Positions 28,262 through 37,711 of a stretch of DNA of 64,000 nt are shown here, one piece after another (the stretch's first letter is position 1; the number at the start of each line of letters is the position of its first letter). The notes beneath the pieces are model-generated. The model saw nothing but the letters and a program-made list of their open reading frames with translations. It did not search any database and had not been told where the DNA came from. Source of the stretch: Natronorubrum sediminis (GTDB lineage Archaea > Halobacteriota > Halobacteria > Halobacteriales > Natrialbaceae). The stretch spans positions 112,501 through 176,500 of the forward strand of contig NZ_FNWL01000003.1 of the NCBI RefSeq assembly GCF_900108095.1, given 5' to 3'. Position numbers and translations under genes: made by a program.

Positions 28262-28269
28262 CCTTAAAC
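28262..28269 (-). promoter_or_regulatory. TATA box of the lysW-arg operon
   Basis: The minus strand reads GGTTTAAG about 27-34 bases before the lysW ATG at 28235, predicting a very short leader for the seven-gene transcript. Confidence 0.5.
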
Positions 28270-28430
28270 CCTTCGAACTTAACAGCAAAGTTATATTATC
28301 TGTACCGGTCGCTAACGGACAGAGAAAAGCGCCTCACCGCGAATCCAATTTGACATATCATGTGGTAGGTAGCTTGTCCCCGGGCGGGGACGGCCGTGGT
28401 AACTCCGGCAAGAACGACCGACTGCTCCCC

Positions 28431-29903
28431 TCAAACATAGCCGTTCACCTCCTCGCGAAGGTCGGTGTGTGCCTCCTCGAGTACGCCACTCGTCTCCTCG
28501 AGTGTCACTTCGTCAGCCGCGAGCGTCTCGCGGGCGGACTCGAGTTGGGCCGTTACTGTGGCGGGAGCAGGCCCACCCCGCGAGTCGCGACTCGCGACGC
28601 TTTCGGCCGGATCGAGGGCGGCTTCGACGGCCGCCGGATCGACAACCGACTCGAGTGGCTCACCGAGGACATCCTCGGCTGCCGACTCGAGGGCGTCGTA
28701 GTCCGCACCGGTTTCGGCGGCGATGGCCACCAGTTCGTGGGCCGTTCGGAACGGCAATCCGTTCGCCGCGAGCACGTCGGCGACGCCGGTCGCCGTCGAG
28801 AATCCCTCGCCGGCTTCGGCGGCCAGCGTCTGCTCGTTCCACTCGGCCGTCACAATCGCCCCCGCGGCGACCTCGCTGGCGTCCGTCACGGCGTCGACGG
28901 TCTCCCAGGCGTGGGTCGTCGCCCGCTGAAGGTCGCGATTGTACGCTCGAGGGAGTCCCTTGAGCGTCGCCGTCAACCCCTGGACCGACCCTGCCGCGTC
29001 CCCCGCGACCGCACGAACCAACTCGAGCGTATCCGGGTTCTTCTTCTGGGGCATGATCGACGACGTCGAAGAGTAGTCGTCCGATAGCTCCACGAAGCCG
29101 CGATTCGCGAAGATGATCACGTCCTCCGCCAGTCCCGACAGCGTCGTCGCGTGCGTCGACAGCGCCTGCGTCGTCTCGAGCAAGAAATCCCGACTCGAGG
29201 AGGCGTCCATCGAATTCTCGACGACCGAGTCGAACCCGAGCAGTTCAGCCGTGCGCTCGCGGTCGATGTCGAACGTCGTGCCCGCGAAGGCCGCGCCACC
29301 GAGGGGTGACTCGTTGATTCTGCCGTAGGCCTCGAGCAGTCGCTGGGTATCGCGGCGGACGGCTCCCTCGTAAGAGCACGCCCAGTGTGCGACGGTGATC
29401 GGCTGGGCGGGCTGGAGGTGGGTGTAGCCGGGCATGATCGTCTCCGTGTTCGCCTCGGCGACCTCGACGAGTGCCTCGCGCAGCGCGAGCGTCGTTTCGA
29501 TCGCAGCGAGGACGTCCTCGCGCAGGCGATAGCGAATGCACGCGGCGACCTCGTCGTTTCTCGAGCGCGCGGTGTGCATCTTTCCGCCGTTGTCGCCGAT
29601 GCGTTCGATCACGGCCGTCTCGATGGCTTCGTGAACGTCCTCGCCGTCGGGCAGCGAGTCGTGGCCGTCGACTTCGATCGCATCCAGCGCCGTCAGAATT
29701 TCGCCGGCGACGTCGTCGTCGACGATCCCTCGCTCGGCGAGCATGACGACGTGGGCGCGATCGACCGCGAGGTCGGCCTGGAAGATCCGTTCGTCCGCTG
29801 CAAGCGAGGAGAGGAACCCTCGAGCGGGGCCGCCGCTGAAGCGATCTCGTCGAACGACCGACTCGTTTTCTCCGGTCCCGTCGGGGGTGCTCTCCTCGGT
29901 CAT
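28431..29903 (-). CDS. argH: Argininosuccinate lyase
   Basis: The 490-residue fumarase-superfamily enzyme has HTARSRNDEVAACIRY near 108, MPGYTHLQPAQPITVAHW near 157, and the signature SSIMPQKKNPDTLELVR near 281. It splits argininosuccinate into arginine and fumarate, the last step of arginine synthesis. It starts 2 bases after the argG stop, so argG-argH form one transcript. A gap of about 195 bases then leads to lysW in the same direction. Confidence 0.96.
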   Translation of the reverse strand: MTEESTPDGTGENESVVRRDRFSGGPARGFLSSLAADERIFQADLAVDRAHVVMLAERGIVDDDVAGEILTALDAIEVDGHDSLPDGEDVHEAIETAVIERIGDNGGKMHTARSRNDEVAACIRYRLREDVLAAIETTLALREALVEVAEANTETIMPGYTHLQPAQPITVAHWACSYEGAVRRDTQRLLEAYGRINESPLGGAAFAGTTFDIDRERTAELLGFDSVVENSMDASSSRDFLLETTQALSTHATTLSGLAEDVIIFANRGFVELSDDYSSTSSIMPQKKNPDTLELVRAVAGDAAGSVQGLTATLKGLPRAYNRDLQRATTHAWETVDAVTDASEVAAGAIVTAEWNEQTLAAEAGEGFSTATGVADVLAANGLPFRTAHELVAIAAETGADYDALESAAEDVLGEPLESVVDPAAVEAALDPAESVASRDSRGGPAPATVTAQLESARETLAADEVTLEETSGVLEEAHTDLREEVNGYV

Positions 29904-29905
29904 GA

Positions 29906-31141
29906 TTACTCGTCCTCGTCGGCGTCGCCGCCATCCGTCGCGAGTTCGACTTCCTCGTCCGTATCGTCGTCGATCACCGAGTTCGCGAGACGGCGCTGGA
30001 AGCCGTGGTACTTCGCGACGCCCGTGGCGTCTTCCTGGTCGATCTTGCCGACCGTCTCCGTGTCGAAGGAGGCGTGTTCGGCCGAGTACGCCGCGTACTC
30101 GCTGTCACGTCCAACCGCACGAGCCTGGCCGCCCTCGAAGCGAATCGTGACGGTCCCGGTCACGCGCTGTTGGGTCTCGTCGATGAAGCCCTCGAGTGCG
30201 CTTACGAGGGGTGCGTCGACCAGTCCTTCGTAGCCCTTCTTCGACCAGCGCTGGTCGATGAGCTGTTTGAACTCGCGTTCTTCTTGGGTAAGGACGAGCC
30301 CCTCGAGGGCCTCGTGGGCGTTGAGCAGCGTCGTCGCGGCCGGGTGCTCGTAGTTCTCGCGAACTTTCAGGCCGAGCATGCGGTCTTCCATCGAGTCGGT
30401 ACGGCCGACGCCGTACGCGCCAGCGACCTCGTTCAGGTGTTGAACGAGCTCGACCGGCTCGTACTCGACGCCGTCGACGGCGACGGGGTAGCCCTCCTCG
30501 AATGCGATTTCGATCTCCTGGGTGTCACCCGTCGGGGCCTGCGTCCAGTTGTAGATCTCTTCGCCCGGAACGTAGCTCGGGTCCTCGAGTTCGGAGCCCT
30601 CGACCGAGCGACTCCAGATGTTCGTGTCGACTGACCACTTGCCGCCGTCGCCACCCTCGACGGGCAGGTCCTTTTCCTCGGCGTACTCGTTTTCCCACTC
30701 GCGCGTGAGCCCGAGTTCGCGGACGGGCGCGATAACCTCGAGATCGGAGTCGCGCCAGACGGCTTCGAAGCGAAGCTGGTCGTTTCCTTTGCCCGTACAG
30801 CCGTGGGCGATGCCGGTACAGCCCTGTTCCTCAGCGACCTCGAGAATCGCGTTCGCGATTACGGGGCGTGCGAGCGCCGTTCCGAGCGGATAGCCCTGGT
30901 ACGTCGCGTTCGCGCGGACGCTGTCGAGACACAGCTGTGCAAATTCGTCTTTCGCGTCGACGACGTAGTGTTCGAGGCCGAGCGCTTCGGCGGTTTCTTC
31001 GGCTTCGTCGAATTCGGACGCCGGTTGGCCCACGTCGACCGTGACGCCGATGACGTCGTCGTATCCATATTCTTCCTCGAGCAGCGGGACACAGACAGTC
31101 GTGTCCAGTCCACCCGAGAACGCAAGTGCCACGCGTGTCAT
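29906..31141 (-). CDS. argG: Argininosuccinate synthase
   Basis: The 411-residue enzyme has the N-type ATP pyrophosphatase loop AFSGGLDTTV near 7-16, TGIAHGCTGKGNDQLRFE near 117 and the YNWTQAPTGDTQ and EGYPVAVDG segments. It condenses citrulline and aspartate using ATP. It is followed directly by argH and is the first gene of that pair. The tail after about 395 is an acidic haloadaptive extension. Confidence 0.97.
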   Translation of the reverse strand: MTRVALAFSGGLDTTVCVPLLEEEYGYDDVIGVTVDVGQPASEFDEAEETAEALGLEHYVVDAKDEFAQLCLDSVRANATYQGYPLGTALARPVIANAILEVAEEQGCTGIAHGCTGKGNDQLRFEAVWRDSDLEVIAPVRELGLTREWENEYAEEKDLPVEGGDGGKWSVDTNIWSRSVEGSELEDPSYVPGEEIYNWTQAPTGDTQEIEIAFEEGYPVAVDGVEYEPVELVQHLNEVAGAYGVGRTDSMEDRMLGLKVRENYEHPAATTLLNAHEALEGLVLTQEEREFKQLIDQRWSKKGYEGLVDAPLVSALEGFIDETQQRVTGTVTIRFEGGQARAVGRDSEYAAYSAEHASFDTETVGKIDQEDATGVAKYHGFQRRLANSVIDDDTDEEVELATDGGDADEDE

Positions 31142-31602
31142 ATCGTGTTCGAGGGAAACGCCAGGAGAGACTTAAGCACATTGGTTTCAAATCCGAAAAA
31201 TAGCGAGAGAGATGCTACTAACCAAGAATTCGGGGTTTGCTGATCGTGTTGAACGGTGAAATGAACCGGTCTCGGGAGGTAAAGTAGTAGTCGGGCTCAA
31301 CGGCCCGGCCGCCGTCGTCGTGGTCGCCGCGGCGAGACGGTCCCGTCGGTACCGAAAAGGGTGAGCGCGGTACCGATGGTGGGACGCATACCCAAGGCTA
31401 TGCGAGCGATCGATATTAAAACCTGCTACATGGCGATCTAACACGTTTCCGTGGTGAGAGCGATTGTGATCAGAGTCGTGGCCAGCGGTGTGATCAGCGA
31501 GTTCGGACAAACACAGTGATCAGCGGGTTTGGGTCAGCCCGGTCGCCGTACTCGTTCCCTCTCGAGGTGTGGTGAACGTTCCTCCAAAATAGCGGGCGTA
31601 GG
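31142..31602. other. Intergenic region upstream of argG
   Basis: Apart from the argG promoter these 461 bases show no convincing gene. GGTACCGA occurs twice, 22 bases apart, near 31350-31380. A minus-strand frame at 31187-31510 has an unlikely histidine-rich composition and is not supported. Confidence 0.5.
31171..31176 (-). promoter_or_regulatory. TATA-like box of argG
   Basis: CTTAAG lies 30-35 bases before the argG ATG at 31141 on the minus strand. Confidence 0.4.
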
Positions 31603-32697
31603 TTACAGCGGTTCGTCTCCGTCTTCGTCGTCCGGGATCGCCAGCACGTTTTCCCGGCCGATGCGGAAGACTTCGATCTCGTCGTCTTCGCGGAGGCTGC
31701 CGACGACCTGACTCGTCTTCGCCTCGGTCCACTCGAGTTCGGCGACGACTTCCTGCTGTTTAATCCGTCCACCTCGGTTCTCGAGTAACTGCAGGACGCG
31801 TTCTTCGTTGCTGAGGAGTTCGGGTGGTGGGCCGCCGGTGTCGTTCGACGTGGTCGCCCCACCTGCCGGCGGCGGTGAGACGCCGCTGGTGTCGGCGGCG
31901 GAACTCGAGTCGTTGCCGTGTCTGAGCCACCAGCCGACCGCACCACCGGTCGCAAGCAAGCCGAGGGCGGCGACGACGGCAAGCCAGCGCGTCGGCAACT
32001 CGTCATCGTCGTCCGTTGTCGTGGCCTCCTCGCCGTCGTCTTCGATGAAGACGACTCGCGGCTCGTCGTCGCCGAACTCGGTTTCCTCACCGTCCCATTC
32101 GACCGAGTCGGTTTCGGAACCGTCCGGTGACGGCTGTGCGTCGTCGAGGACGTAGTCGTCGGGGGCATTGATCTGCAACGACGTATCGTCCACGAGTGTC
32201 AGCCCCGAGAGTTCGGAGCCGGCTTCGATCTCGTCGACCATGACGGTTGCGAAGGAATCCCACTCAAAGGTGAACTCCACGTGGCCGATGTGTCTCGGAG
32301 CCGAGTTTTCTTCGACCGAGACGTTTTCGTTCGAGATGACTTCTTCCTCGAGGTCGTCACCGTTTCGTGTCTCGTTCCAATCGGCTATCTCCGCGTCGGT
32401 GTAGGATTCCGGGTCGGATTCGATCTCTTCGCGAAGCTCATCGAACGCCTCCTCGGAGTTGTTCTCGTCCTCGAGGTGATAGCGGTAGTCGACTTCGAAC
32501 GTCGCCGTCTCGTCTTTCGCGAGGTGGACGTTGATGTGTACCTCGTCGGCGTCCTCGAGTTCCTGACGCTCTTCTGACTCTTGGATCGCTGCGCCAGTGT
32601 CTGCAACAGCACCAGCAGACGCGCCCAGCACCAACGCAACTGCACCTCCGGCAACCACGAGCACCCAGAACAGGGCCCAAAGCCCCTTCGCTTCCAT
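31603..32697 (-). CDS. Membrane-anchored winged-helix transcription regulator with extracytoplasmic domain
   Basis: The product is about 364 residues. It begins with a signal or membrane segment (to about 30) and has an acidic external domain of about 200 residues. A second membrane segment follows (LAVVAALGLLATGGAVGWWL, about 237-256), then a Pro/Gly linker and a C-terminal winged helix (about 295-355) with RIKQQEVVAELEWTEAKTSQ. Haloarchaea have many such one-component membrane regulators with winged-helix tails. The external domain would sense an envelope signal and the inner end would bind DNA. The target is unknown and the gene stands alone. An in-frame ATG at 32703 is an alternative start. 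Confidence 0.82.
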   Translation of the reverse strand: MEAKGLWALFWVLVVAGGAVALVLGASAGAVADTGAAIQESEERQELEDADEVHINVHLAKDETATFEVDYRYHLEDENNSEEAFDELREEIESDPESYTDAEIADWNETRNGDDLEEEVISNENVSVEENSAPRHIGHVEFTFEWDSFATVMVDEIEAGSELSGLTLVDDTSLQINAPDDYVLDDAQPSPDGSETDSVEWDGEETEFGDDEPRVVFIEDDGEEATTTDDDDELPTRWLAVVAALGLLATGGAVGWWLRHGNDSSSAADTSGVSPPPAGGATTSNDTGGPPPELLSNEERVLQLLENRGGRIKQQEVVAELEWTEAKTSQVVGSLREDDEIEVFRIGRENVLAIPDDEDGDEPL

Positions 32698-32783
32698 TAC
32701 CATGTCTTGTTGTATCCGTCTAAATAGGTCTTTCCGACCGGCCTAACGATGAACTTTTGAAACGTTCGTCCGTATCGACGATC

Positions 32784-32969
32784 ATGACCGATACCCGCGG
32801 CGAACTCGAGGTCGAAACGCTACTCAAAATCGTCCTGGCTTTGGTGGCCGTCTTGCTCGCACTCCAGATCATCGGGACAGTTGTCAGCTGGATCGCAAAT
32901 CTGCTGACGCCGCTGTTGCTCTTGGCCATCGGATTGGTCATCGTCCTGTGGCTCTACGATAGCATCTAA
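32784..32969 (+). CDS. Small two-helix membrane protein
   Basis: The 61-residue protein begins MTDTRGELEVETLLKIVLAL and has two hydrophobic segments (about 14-33 and 37-58) ending in LWLYDSI. It is a common haloarchaeal small-protein type with no known function. It diverges from the membrane-anchored regulator gene and is followed closely by the LigT-like gene. Confidence 0.75.
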   Translation: MTDTRGELEVETLLKIVLALVAVLLALQIIGTVVSWIANLLTPLLLLAIGLVIVLWLYDSI

Positions 32970-33019
32970 GTCGGCCGAAGCGTCACACTGATAGGTCGAT
33001 TCCCCCTATCGCAACTGTC

Positions 33020-33520
33020 GTGTACAGCGTCAACGTCCCGGTTCCCGGCCGCGTCCGCACGATCGCCAACGAGCTTTACCCCGACCTCGTCGGCTTCGAG
33101 CACGTCCGCGAGGAACACTCGTGTCTCCTCAAACGCCTCGGCGAGGCCGACCACGTCGCCCAACTCCAACACCGAGCGCATCGCGCACTCGAGGGAACTC
33201 CCGCCGTCGAAGCGCGGATTACGGGTATCGAGTACTTCGCGGAGCCGCCACTGGGCTCCGCACCCGTCGTCTACTTCGCCGTCGAGAGCCCCGGCCTCGA
33301 GTCGATTCACGCCAACTTGGCGGAGACGTTCGACCCCGTCGACGACCTCGAGGGCGACGACTACGTCCCCCACGTCACGCTCGCGCGCGGCGGTGACCTC
33401 GAGACGGCGAAGCGACTCGCCGGGCGAGAGATCGAGCCAATCCGGTGGACGGTCAGCGAACTCGAGTTCTGGGACGGAACGTACAAGCTCCCAGTGAGCA
33501 GAATTTCGTTGCCCGCGTGA
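33020..33520 (+). CDS. thpR: RNA 2',3'-cyclic phosphodiesterase / LigT-like 2H phosphoesterase
   Basis: The 166-residue protein of the 2H superfamily has its second catalytic motif HVTLARG at about 119-125. The first is probably in EEHSCLLKRLG near 35-45, where the usual HxTL is altered to HSCL. Family members hydrolyse 2',3'-cyclic phosphates on RNA or ligate tRNA halves in vitro. It starts with GTG at 33020 and is convergent with the XPD gene. The first motif makes the exact activity less certain than the fold. Confidence 0.85.
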   Translation: MYSVNVPVPGRVRTIANELYPDLVGFEHVREEHSCLLKRLGEADHVAQLQHRAHRALEGTPAVEARITGIEYFAEPPLGSAPVVYFAVESPGLESIHANLAETFDPVDDLEGDDYVPHVTLARGGDLETAKRLAGREIEPIRWTVSELEFWDGTYKLPVSRISLPA

Positions 33521-33545
33521 GCGTCCCTCGATCGGTTTCGAGTAC

Positions 33546-35696
33546 CTACGGCGCGGGCGTCTCGCCGTCGTAGGCGCCGTGATCGCCGTAGAAGTTGAGC
33601 ATCGCGAACTTGAGTTTCTCGGGGGCGATGTCGAGGAGTTCCTCGCGTTCTTCGTGCGGAAAGGTGCCGTTGACGCTGTACTTGCCGAGATCCGACTTCG
33701 CCGAGCGCGAGTAGCGGCGATCGAGCAGCGCTCGAACGCCGACGTCCTCCGGCGAGCGGATGACCCGTCCCAGCGCCTGTCTGGTCTTGCGAACCGTTGG
33801 AATCTCGACGGCGTAGCGCCAGCCCGTTTCGGTCCCCTCGAACGCCGCGTCGTAGGCCTCCTGGACGGCCTCCGCGCGGTCGTCCAGATGCGGGTAGGGG
33901 ACGCCGACGACGAGCACCGTATTGGCGTCGTCGCCGTCGAAACTCACGCCCTCCGCGAGGGTCCCCCAGAGTGACGTACACAGAACGGCCCCCTCGTCCG
34001 CGACGAACTGCTGTCGCACTTCCTCGACCGAGGTTCCCGACTTGTCGAGGTAGACCGGCCGATCCGAGCGTCGCTCGAGTCGTTCCGCGTAGCGATTCGC
34101 CTCGCCGTAGTTGGGGAAGAACGCGAGCGTGTTGCCGGGGGTCATCCGCGTCGCGTCGTGAATCGTCTCGGCGACCGCCTCCTGAACGTCGGGATCGTCC
34201 CGATCAGAGGAGAACAGCGGCGGCGTCTCGACAGCGTACGTTCGCCGCCGATCCTCGGGAAACTGCAAGCCGTACGCCATCGTCACCGCCTCCTCGAGGC
34301 CGAGGACGTTCTCTGTGACGTCGAAGGGCTGGAGCGTCGCGCTCATCAGGACGGTCGAGTAGACGTCGTCGAACAGGCGTCCGGTCACCTGGCGGGGCAG
34401 ACACGAGTAGAGTTCTGCGCGGCCGTAGACCTCGTCCGTCCCGGCGTCTCGAGTCACCGAGACGACCGGGTAGAGCCCTTCTTTCGAGCTCTCGTTCATC
34501 CACGCGCTGACGAACGCGGCGGCCTGCAGGGTCTGACACTCCGTGCGGGTGGCCGTCTCGCCCTCGCGGTAGGCTTCCTCGTACTCCTCGTCGAGTTCCT
34601 GACCGAGTCTCATCGCCGCCTCGAGGTCGTCTTCGATGCCCTGGCCGGCGTAGCGCTGGAGGAACTCGAGGGTCAGCTCGTCGCGTCGACCCTCGTTCGC
34701 GACGGGAACGTCTTCCCAGTTCTCGCCGATTCGCTCGCGCTCGCCGAAGCCAAAGGAGTCCTCGTAGGTCTCGACGAGCGCGCGGTGAAACGCCGAGAGG
34801 ACGTTCGCGGCGTCGTCCGATCGGGGGTCGTCCGTGTCGGCGAGTTCGTCGAGTGCGGAGTCGATGGTCCGTTCCGAGCAGGTTCGAGTGGCGTGCTCGC
34901 GGGCCGCGTCTTCGACGTTGTGGGCCTCGTCGAAGACGGCGATCACGTCCTCCGGGTCACGGCCGAGCCACCGGAAGAACTGCTCGCGAATCGTCGAATC
35001 GAGGAGATGGTGGTAGTTACAGACGACGAGGTCGACGCCTTCGATCCCCTCTTTCAGGAGTTCGTACCCACAGAACTGGCGTTGCTCCGCGTACTCGTAA
35101 ATCTCGTCGGGCGTCCGCACGTCGTCGAAGAGCCACGCGAAGAAGTCGTCCGTGTTTTCGGTTAGATTGTTCCGGTAGTACTCACAGACGTTCTGGTCTT
35201 CGAGGTCGTCGAGTCGCTCCTCGAGATCCTCGAGTTCGTCCATGACGGCGCTACGGGCGTCAGCAGCCCCGCCATCGCCGTCTTGACTTTCCGCCAAGAG
35301 TTCCTGTTGGCGGCGCTCGAGTTGCCGTTTGTCGCGTTCGGTGTCGACGACGCTGCGCGTGTTGTCCCGAAGCGCCTGACACTCCTCGTAGCCGACGTCG
35401 ATGTGACACATCGACGATTTGCCTTTGAAGACGATCGCGCGAATGTCCTCTTCGCGCGTAATCGCCCGCGCCTCGGCGACGAACTGGCGCATCTGCTGGT
35501 GGACGTTCGTCGTGATGACGACCGTCTTGTCCTGCTCGCGAGCCACCTCGAGGGCGGGTGCGAGCGACGAGAGGGTTTTGCCGGTCCCGCAGGCACCTTC
35601 GAAGAGCACGTCCTGTCCGCGAGTGATCGCGTTGTGGATGCGATCCATCGCTTCCCGCTGGTTCTCGTAGGGCTCCTCGTAGGGGAAAAAGCGCAT
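33546..35696 (-). CDS. XPD/Rad3-like (DinG-type) DNA helicase
   Basis: The 716-residue SF2 helicase begins MRFFPYEEPYENQREAMDRI. Motif I is EGACGTGKT near 33-41. Cysteines in MCHID, EECQA, NVCEY and QFCGYE can ligate the 4Fe-4S cluster. The DEAH box is VFDEAHNVEDAA and motif VI is RQALGRVIRSPEDVG. It unwinds DNA 5' to 3' in repair. The ATG at 35696 matches the family start, while the frame continues upstream to 35798 without similarity. Confidence 0.94.
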   Translation of the reverse strand: MRFFPYEEPYENQREAMDRIHNAITRGQDVLFEGACGTGKTLSSLAPALEVAREQDKTVVITTNVHQQMRQFVAEARAITREEDIRAIVFKGKSSMCHIDVGYEECQALRDNTRSVVDTERDKRQLERRQQELLAESQDGDGGAADARSAVMDELEDLEERLDDLEDQNVCEYYRNNLTENTDDFFAWLFDDVRTPDEIYEYAEQRQFCGYELLKEGIEGVDLVVCNYHHLLDSTIREQFFRWLGRDPEDVIAVFDEAHNVEDAAREHATRTCSERTIDSALDELADTDDPRSDDAANVLSAFHRALVETYEDSFGFGERERIGENWEDVPVANEGRRDELTLEFLQRYAGQGIEDDLEAAMRLGQELDEEYEEAYREGETATRTECQTLQAAAFVSAWMNESSKEGLYPVVSVTRDAGTDEVYGRAELYSCLPRQVTGRLFDDVYSTVLMSATLQPFDVTENVLGLEEAVTMAYGLQFPEDRRRTYAVETPPLFSSDRDDPDVQEAVAETIHDATRMTPGNTLAFFPNYGEANRYAERLERRSDRPVYLDKSGTSVEEVRQQFVADEGAVLCTSLWGTLAEGVSFDGDDANTVLVVGVPYPHLDDRAEAVQEAYDAAFEGTETGWRYAVEIPTVRKTRQALGRVIRSPEDVGVRALLDRRYSRSAKSDLGKYSVNGTFPHEEREELLDIAPEKLKFAMLNFYGDHGAYDGETPAP

Positions 35697-35875
35697 GTAC
35701 CCGGCTGTCTCGGACACGTTAGTTGAGTTGTTCCCGATACGATAAAAGGATTCGTCTCGGTGTCGGTCTCTGCTCCGTGAGCTGTGTACACGCTCCACAC
35801 GGCTGGACCAGTAGTCATCATCGGCTGGCGTACGCGCGCTACAGGGCCAAAGGGATCGAGGGCTTCGCCTCGAGT

Positions 35876-36292
35876 ATGGCTATCCCCGGGTACGATTCGA
35901 GCAGCGTCGCCGAGTACACACTCGAGCACGCCGGTGCGACCGTCGCCGTCGTCGCCGGTGTCGTCCCCGACGCGTTCGACCTCGAGAAGAGCGGCCGCGA
36001 CCCGCCGGTCGACGGACTCGCGGCTCCGGTCGACCTCGTCGGCGTCGACGAGTTGAAGGCGGTCGAAGCGATCAGCATCGAACTCGTCTACGATCCCTCC
36101 AGACTCCCGCCGGGTGCGAGCCCGACCGACGTGTCGGTCGCCGTCGAGATGGCTGAGGGCTGGACGCCGCTCGAGTCGACCGTCGACCTCGAGTCGACGA
36201 CGGTGACGGCGACTTTGAACGAACACCCGCCCGGCTCGACGGTGGTTGCAGGGTACGACGACAGTGACGACAGCGACGTTCCGTCTGCGTAA
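35876..36292 (+). CDS. Hypothetical acidic protein
   Basis: The 138-residue protein from the ATG at 35876 is rich in Val, Asp, Ser and Pro and is predicted to be mostly beta strand (AISIELVYDPSRLPPGASPT). It has no signal peptide and no membrane segment. I do not recognise a family. Codon use is typical of the genome. It lies divergent from the XPD gene and about 110 bases before the phosphodiesterase gene. Confidence 0.6.
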   Translation: MAIPGYDSSSVAEYTLEHAGATVAVVAGVVPDAFDLEKSGRDPPVDGLAAPVDLVGVDELKAVEAISIELVYDPSRLPPGASPTDVSVAVEMAEGWTPLESTVDLESTTVTATLNEHPPGSTVVAGYDDSDDSDVPSA

Positions 36293-36405
36293 CTTCGTTC
36301 CGCCGTTGTCACGGTCGGCACGTGACGACCGACGACGAACGATTCCGTCGAGCGGTAGCGTCCGATGACGAAAGGACCGTTAGCGCGGAGTCAGTAGCCA
36401 CTGGC

Positions 36406-36942
36406 ATGATCGCGATTTTTTCGGATACGCACAGTACCAGCGGGCACGAACTCACGGGCGACGCACTCGACGCGGCCCGCAAAGCAGACGCCGTCGTCCA
36501 CGCGGGTGATTTCACGAGCGACGCAGCACTCGAGGCCTTTCAATCGGAGTGTGACCACCTGTTTCCGGTCCACGGAAACGCGGACGACCCGTCCGTCAAA
36601 GACCGGCTTCCAACGGCTCGCGTCGTCGAGGCAGACGGAATCCGCATCGCGCTCACGCACCGTCGAGAGGGCGGTCAGACTGGGCTGGCAATGTTCGGCC
36701 GCTCGCACGACGCCGACGTGGTCGTCTCCGGTCACACGCACCGACCGACGGTGATCGAGACCGACGATGTCTTGCTGTTAAATCCCGGCAGTCACGCCGA
36801 CCCGCGCGGCAATCGGCCGGGGTTCGCCGTCCTCGAGTCTCGAGTAGCCGACGACGCGAACGATTCCGCGACGCAGATTGAAGGGGAGATCCGAACGCCG
36901 GAGGGCACGCGACTCGCGTCGATCGACTACTCGAACGAGTGA
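36406..36942 (+). CDS. YfcE/MJ0936-type metallophosphoesterase
   Basis: The 178-residue protein has the calcineurin-like metal motifs FSDTHS (5-10), AVVHAGDFTS, PVHGNADD and SGHTHRPT, in the right order for the MJ0936/YfcE family. These hydrolyse phosphodiesters such as 2',3'-cyclic or aryl phosphates with Mn or Ni. The ATG at 36406 gives the canonical MIAIFSDTH start. It appears monocistronic and its physiological substrate is unknown. Confidence 0.92.
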   Translation: MIAIFSDTHSTSGHELTGDALDAARKADAVVHAGDFTSDAALEAFQSECDHLFPVHGNADDPSVKDRLPTARVVEADGIRIALTHRREGGQTGLAMFGRSHDADVVVSGHTHRPTVIETDDVLLLNPGSHADPRGNRPGFAVLESRVADDANDSATQIEGEIRTPEGTRLASIDYSNE

Positions 36943-37533
36943 CGAGGACCGTCTTCGGTCGTCGGAACCCATGATCAGTAGTCGAAGCACGTGACCTGAC
37001 GATTCTCACGGAACATAGCTCTCTCGAGGCTCAGTCGAAACGAGAGTCCGTTTTCGATTCGGCCTCGAGATGTCTCGTGACGTCAACGGGGCGACCGCCG
37101 GGCTGAGAGGCGGTTCGTAAGGGGCTCCTGGAGGGTGTCCGGAGAGTGTTTGGAGGGCGTTCGGATGGACGATCGGAAGGTGATCGGCGTGGAGGTAGTG
37201 GGTTGGTGCGAGTAGCGGGAACCTCGAGACTGCGATACCCCAGACCCGGCACAACCCGCTGGAACTGACGTGCTGAGGCACCTGTGGAGGGGACTCCAAC
37301 GAGTTGATGGCCCCGACCGGCGGGGTGGAATCACCGGATCGGGACAGATCGCACTTCGTTGGCGATCCCGATATAGGCGGCGTAAGGTGAAAACGGCGTT
37401 TTAGCTACGGTACGTCCGGCGAACAGGAGACTCCGTCGACACGAGTCGACCGTCTTCCGATCACGAGTCATGATTCCGGACGCCGCCGCTTCGGTCGAAA
37501 CGGTTTTGCATACTGACACGGTATCGATCGATT
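36943..37533. other. Gene-free GC-rich region with a strong hairpin
   Basis: These 591 bases contain no credible protein gene. A hairpin at 37338-37372 pairs ATCGG with CCGAT and GATCGC with GCGATC, with a small bulge, around a 9-base loop. Other short stems (CCCCG/CGGGG near 37310-37325) are visible. RNase P and SRP RNA consensus boxes were looked for and are absent. It may hold an unannotated structured RNA. Confidence 0.4.
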
Positions 37534-37659
37534 ATGCTGGGTTTCCTCCCCGACGACCCCGTTATCCTCGCGATCGTAGTGATCTTGCTGTCGCTCGTGT
37601 TCTTCTCGTATCTCCTCTTGCGAAAGACGATCCTCGAGTTCCGCGAAGGAATGCAGTAG
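37534..37659 (+). CDS. 41-residue membrane microprotein (DUF7859-like)
   Basis: From the ATG at 37534 the frame encodes MLGFLPDDPVILAIVVILLS and ends LRKTILEFREGMQ. There is one membrane helix (about 10-28) followed by a basic amphipathic tail. I recall near-identical layouts (FxPDDPxx...VFFxYLxxRxTxxxFKEGM) as a conserved haloarchaeal tiny protein. It is convergent with the threonine aldolase gene, and its function is unknown. Confidence 0.7.
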   Translation: MLGFLPDDPVILAIVVILLSLVFFSYLLLRKTILEFREGMQ

Positions 37660-37711
37660 ACGGCTGTCTTCTCCTCTTCCAATCGGTTCGAATCGCTGTT
37701 CCGAGCGCGTT

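Noticed and set aside
36943-37533. RNase P RNA or SRP RNA in the gene-free region
   Set aside because: The conserved GAGGAAAGTCC box and the SRP GGAAGCAG-type boxes were not found on either strand.
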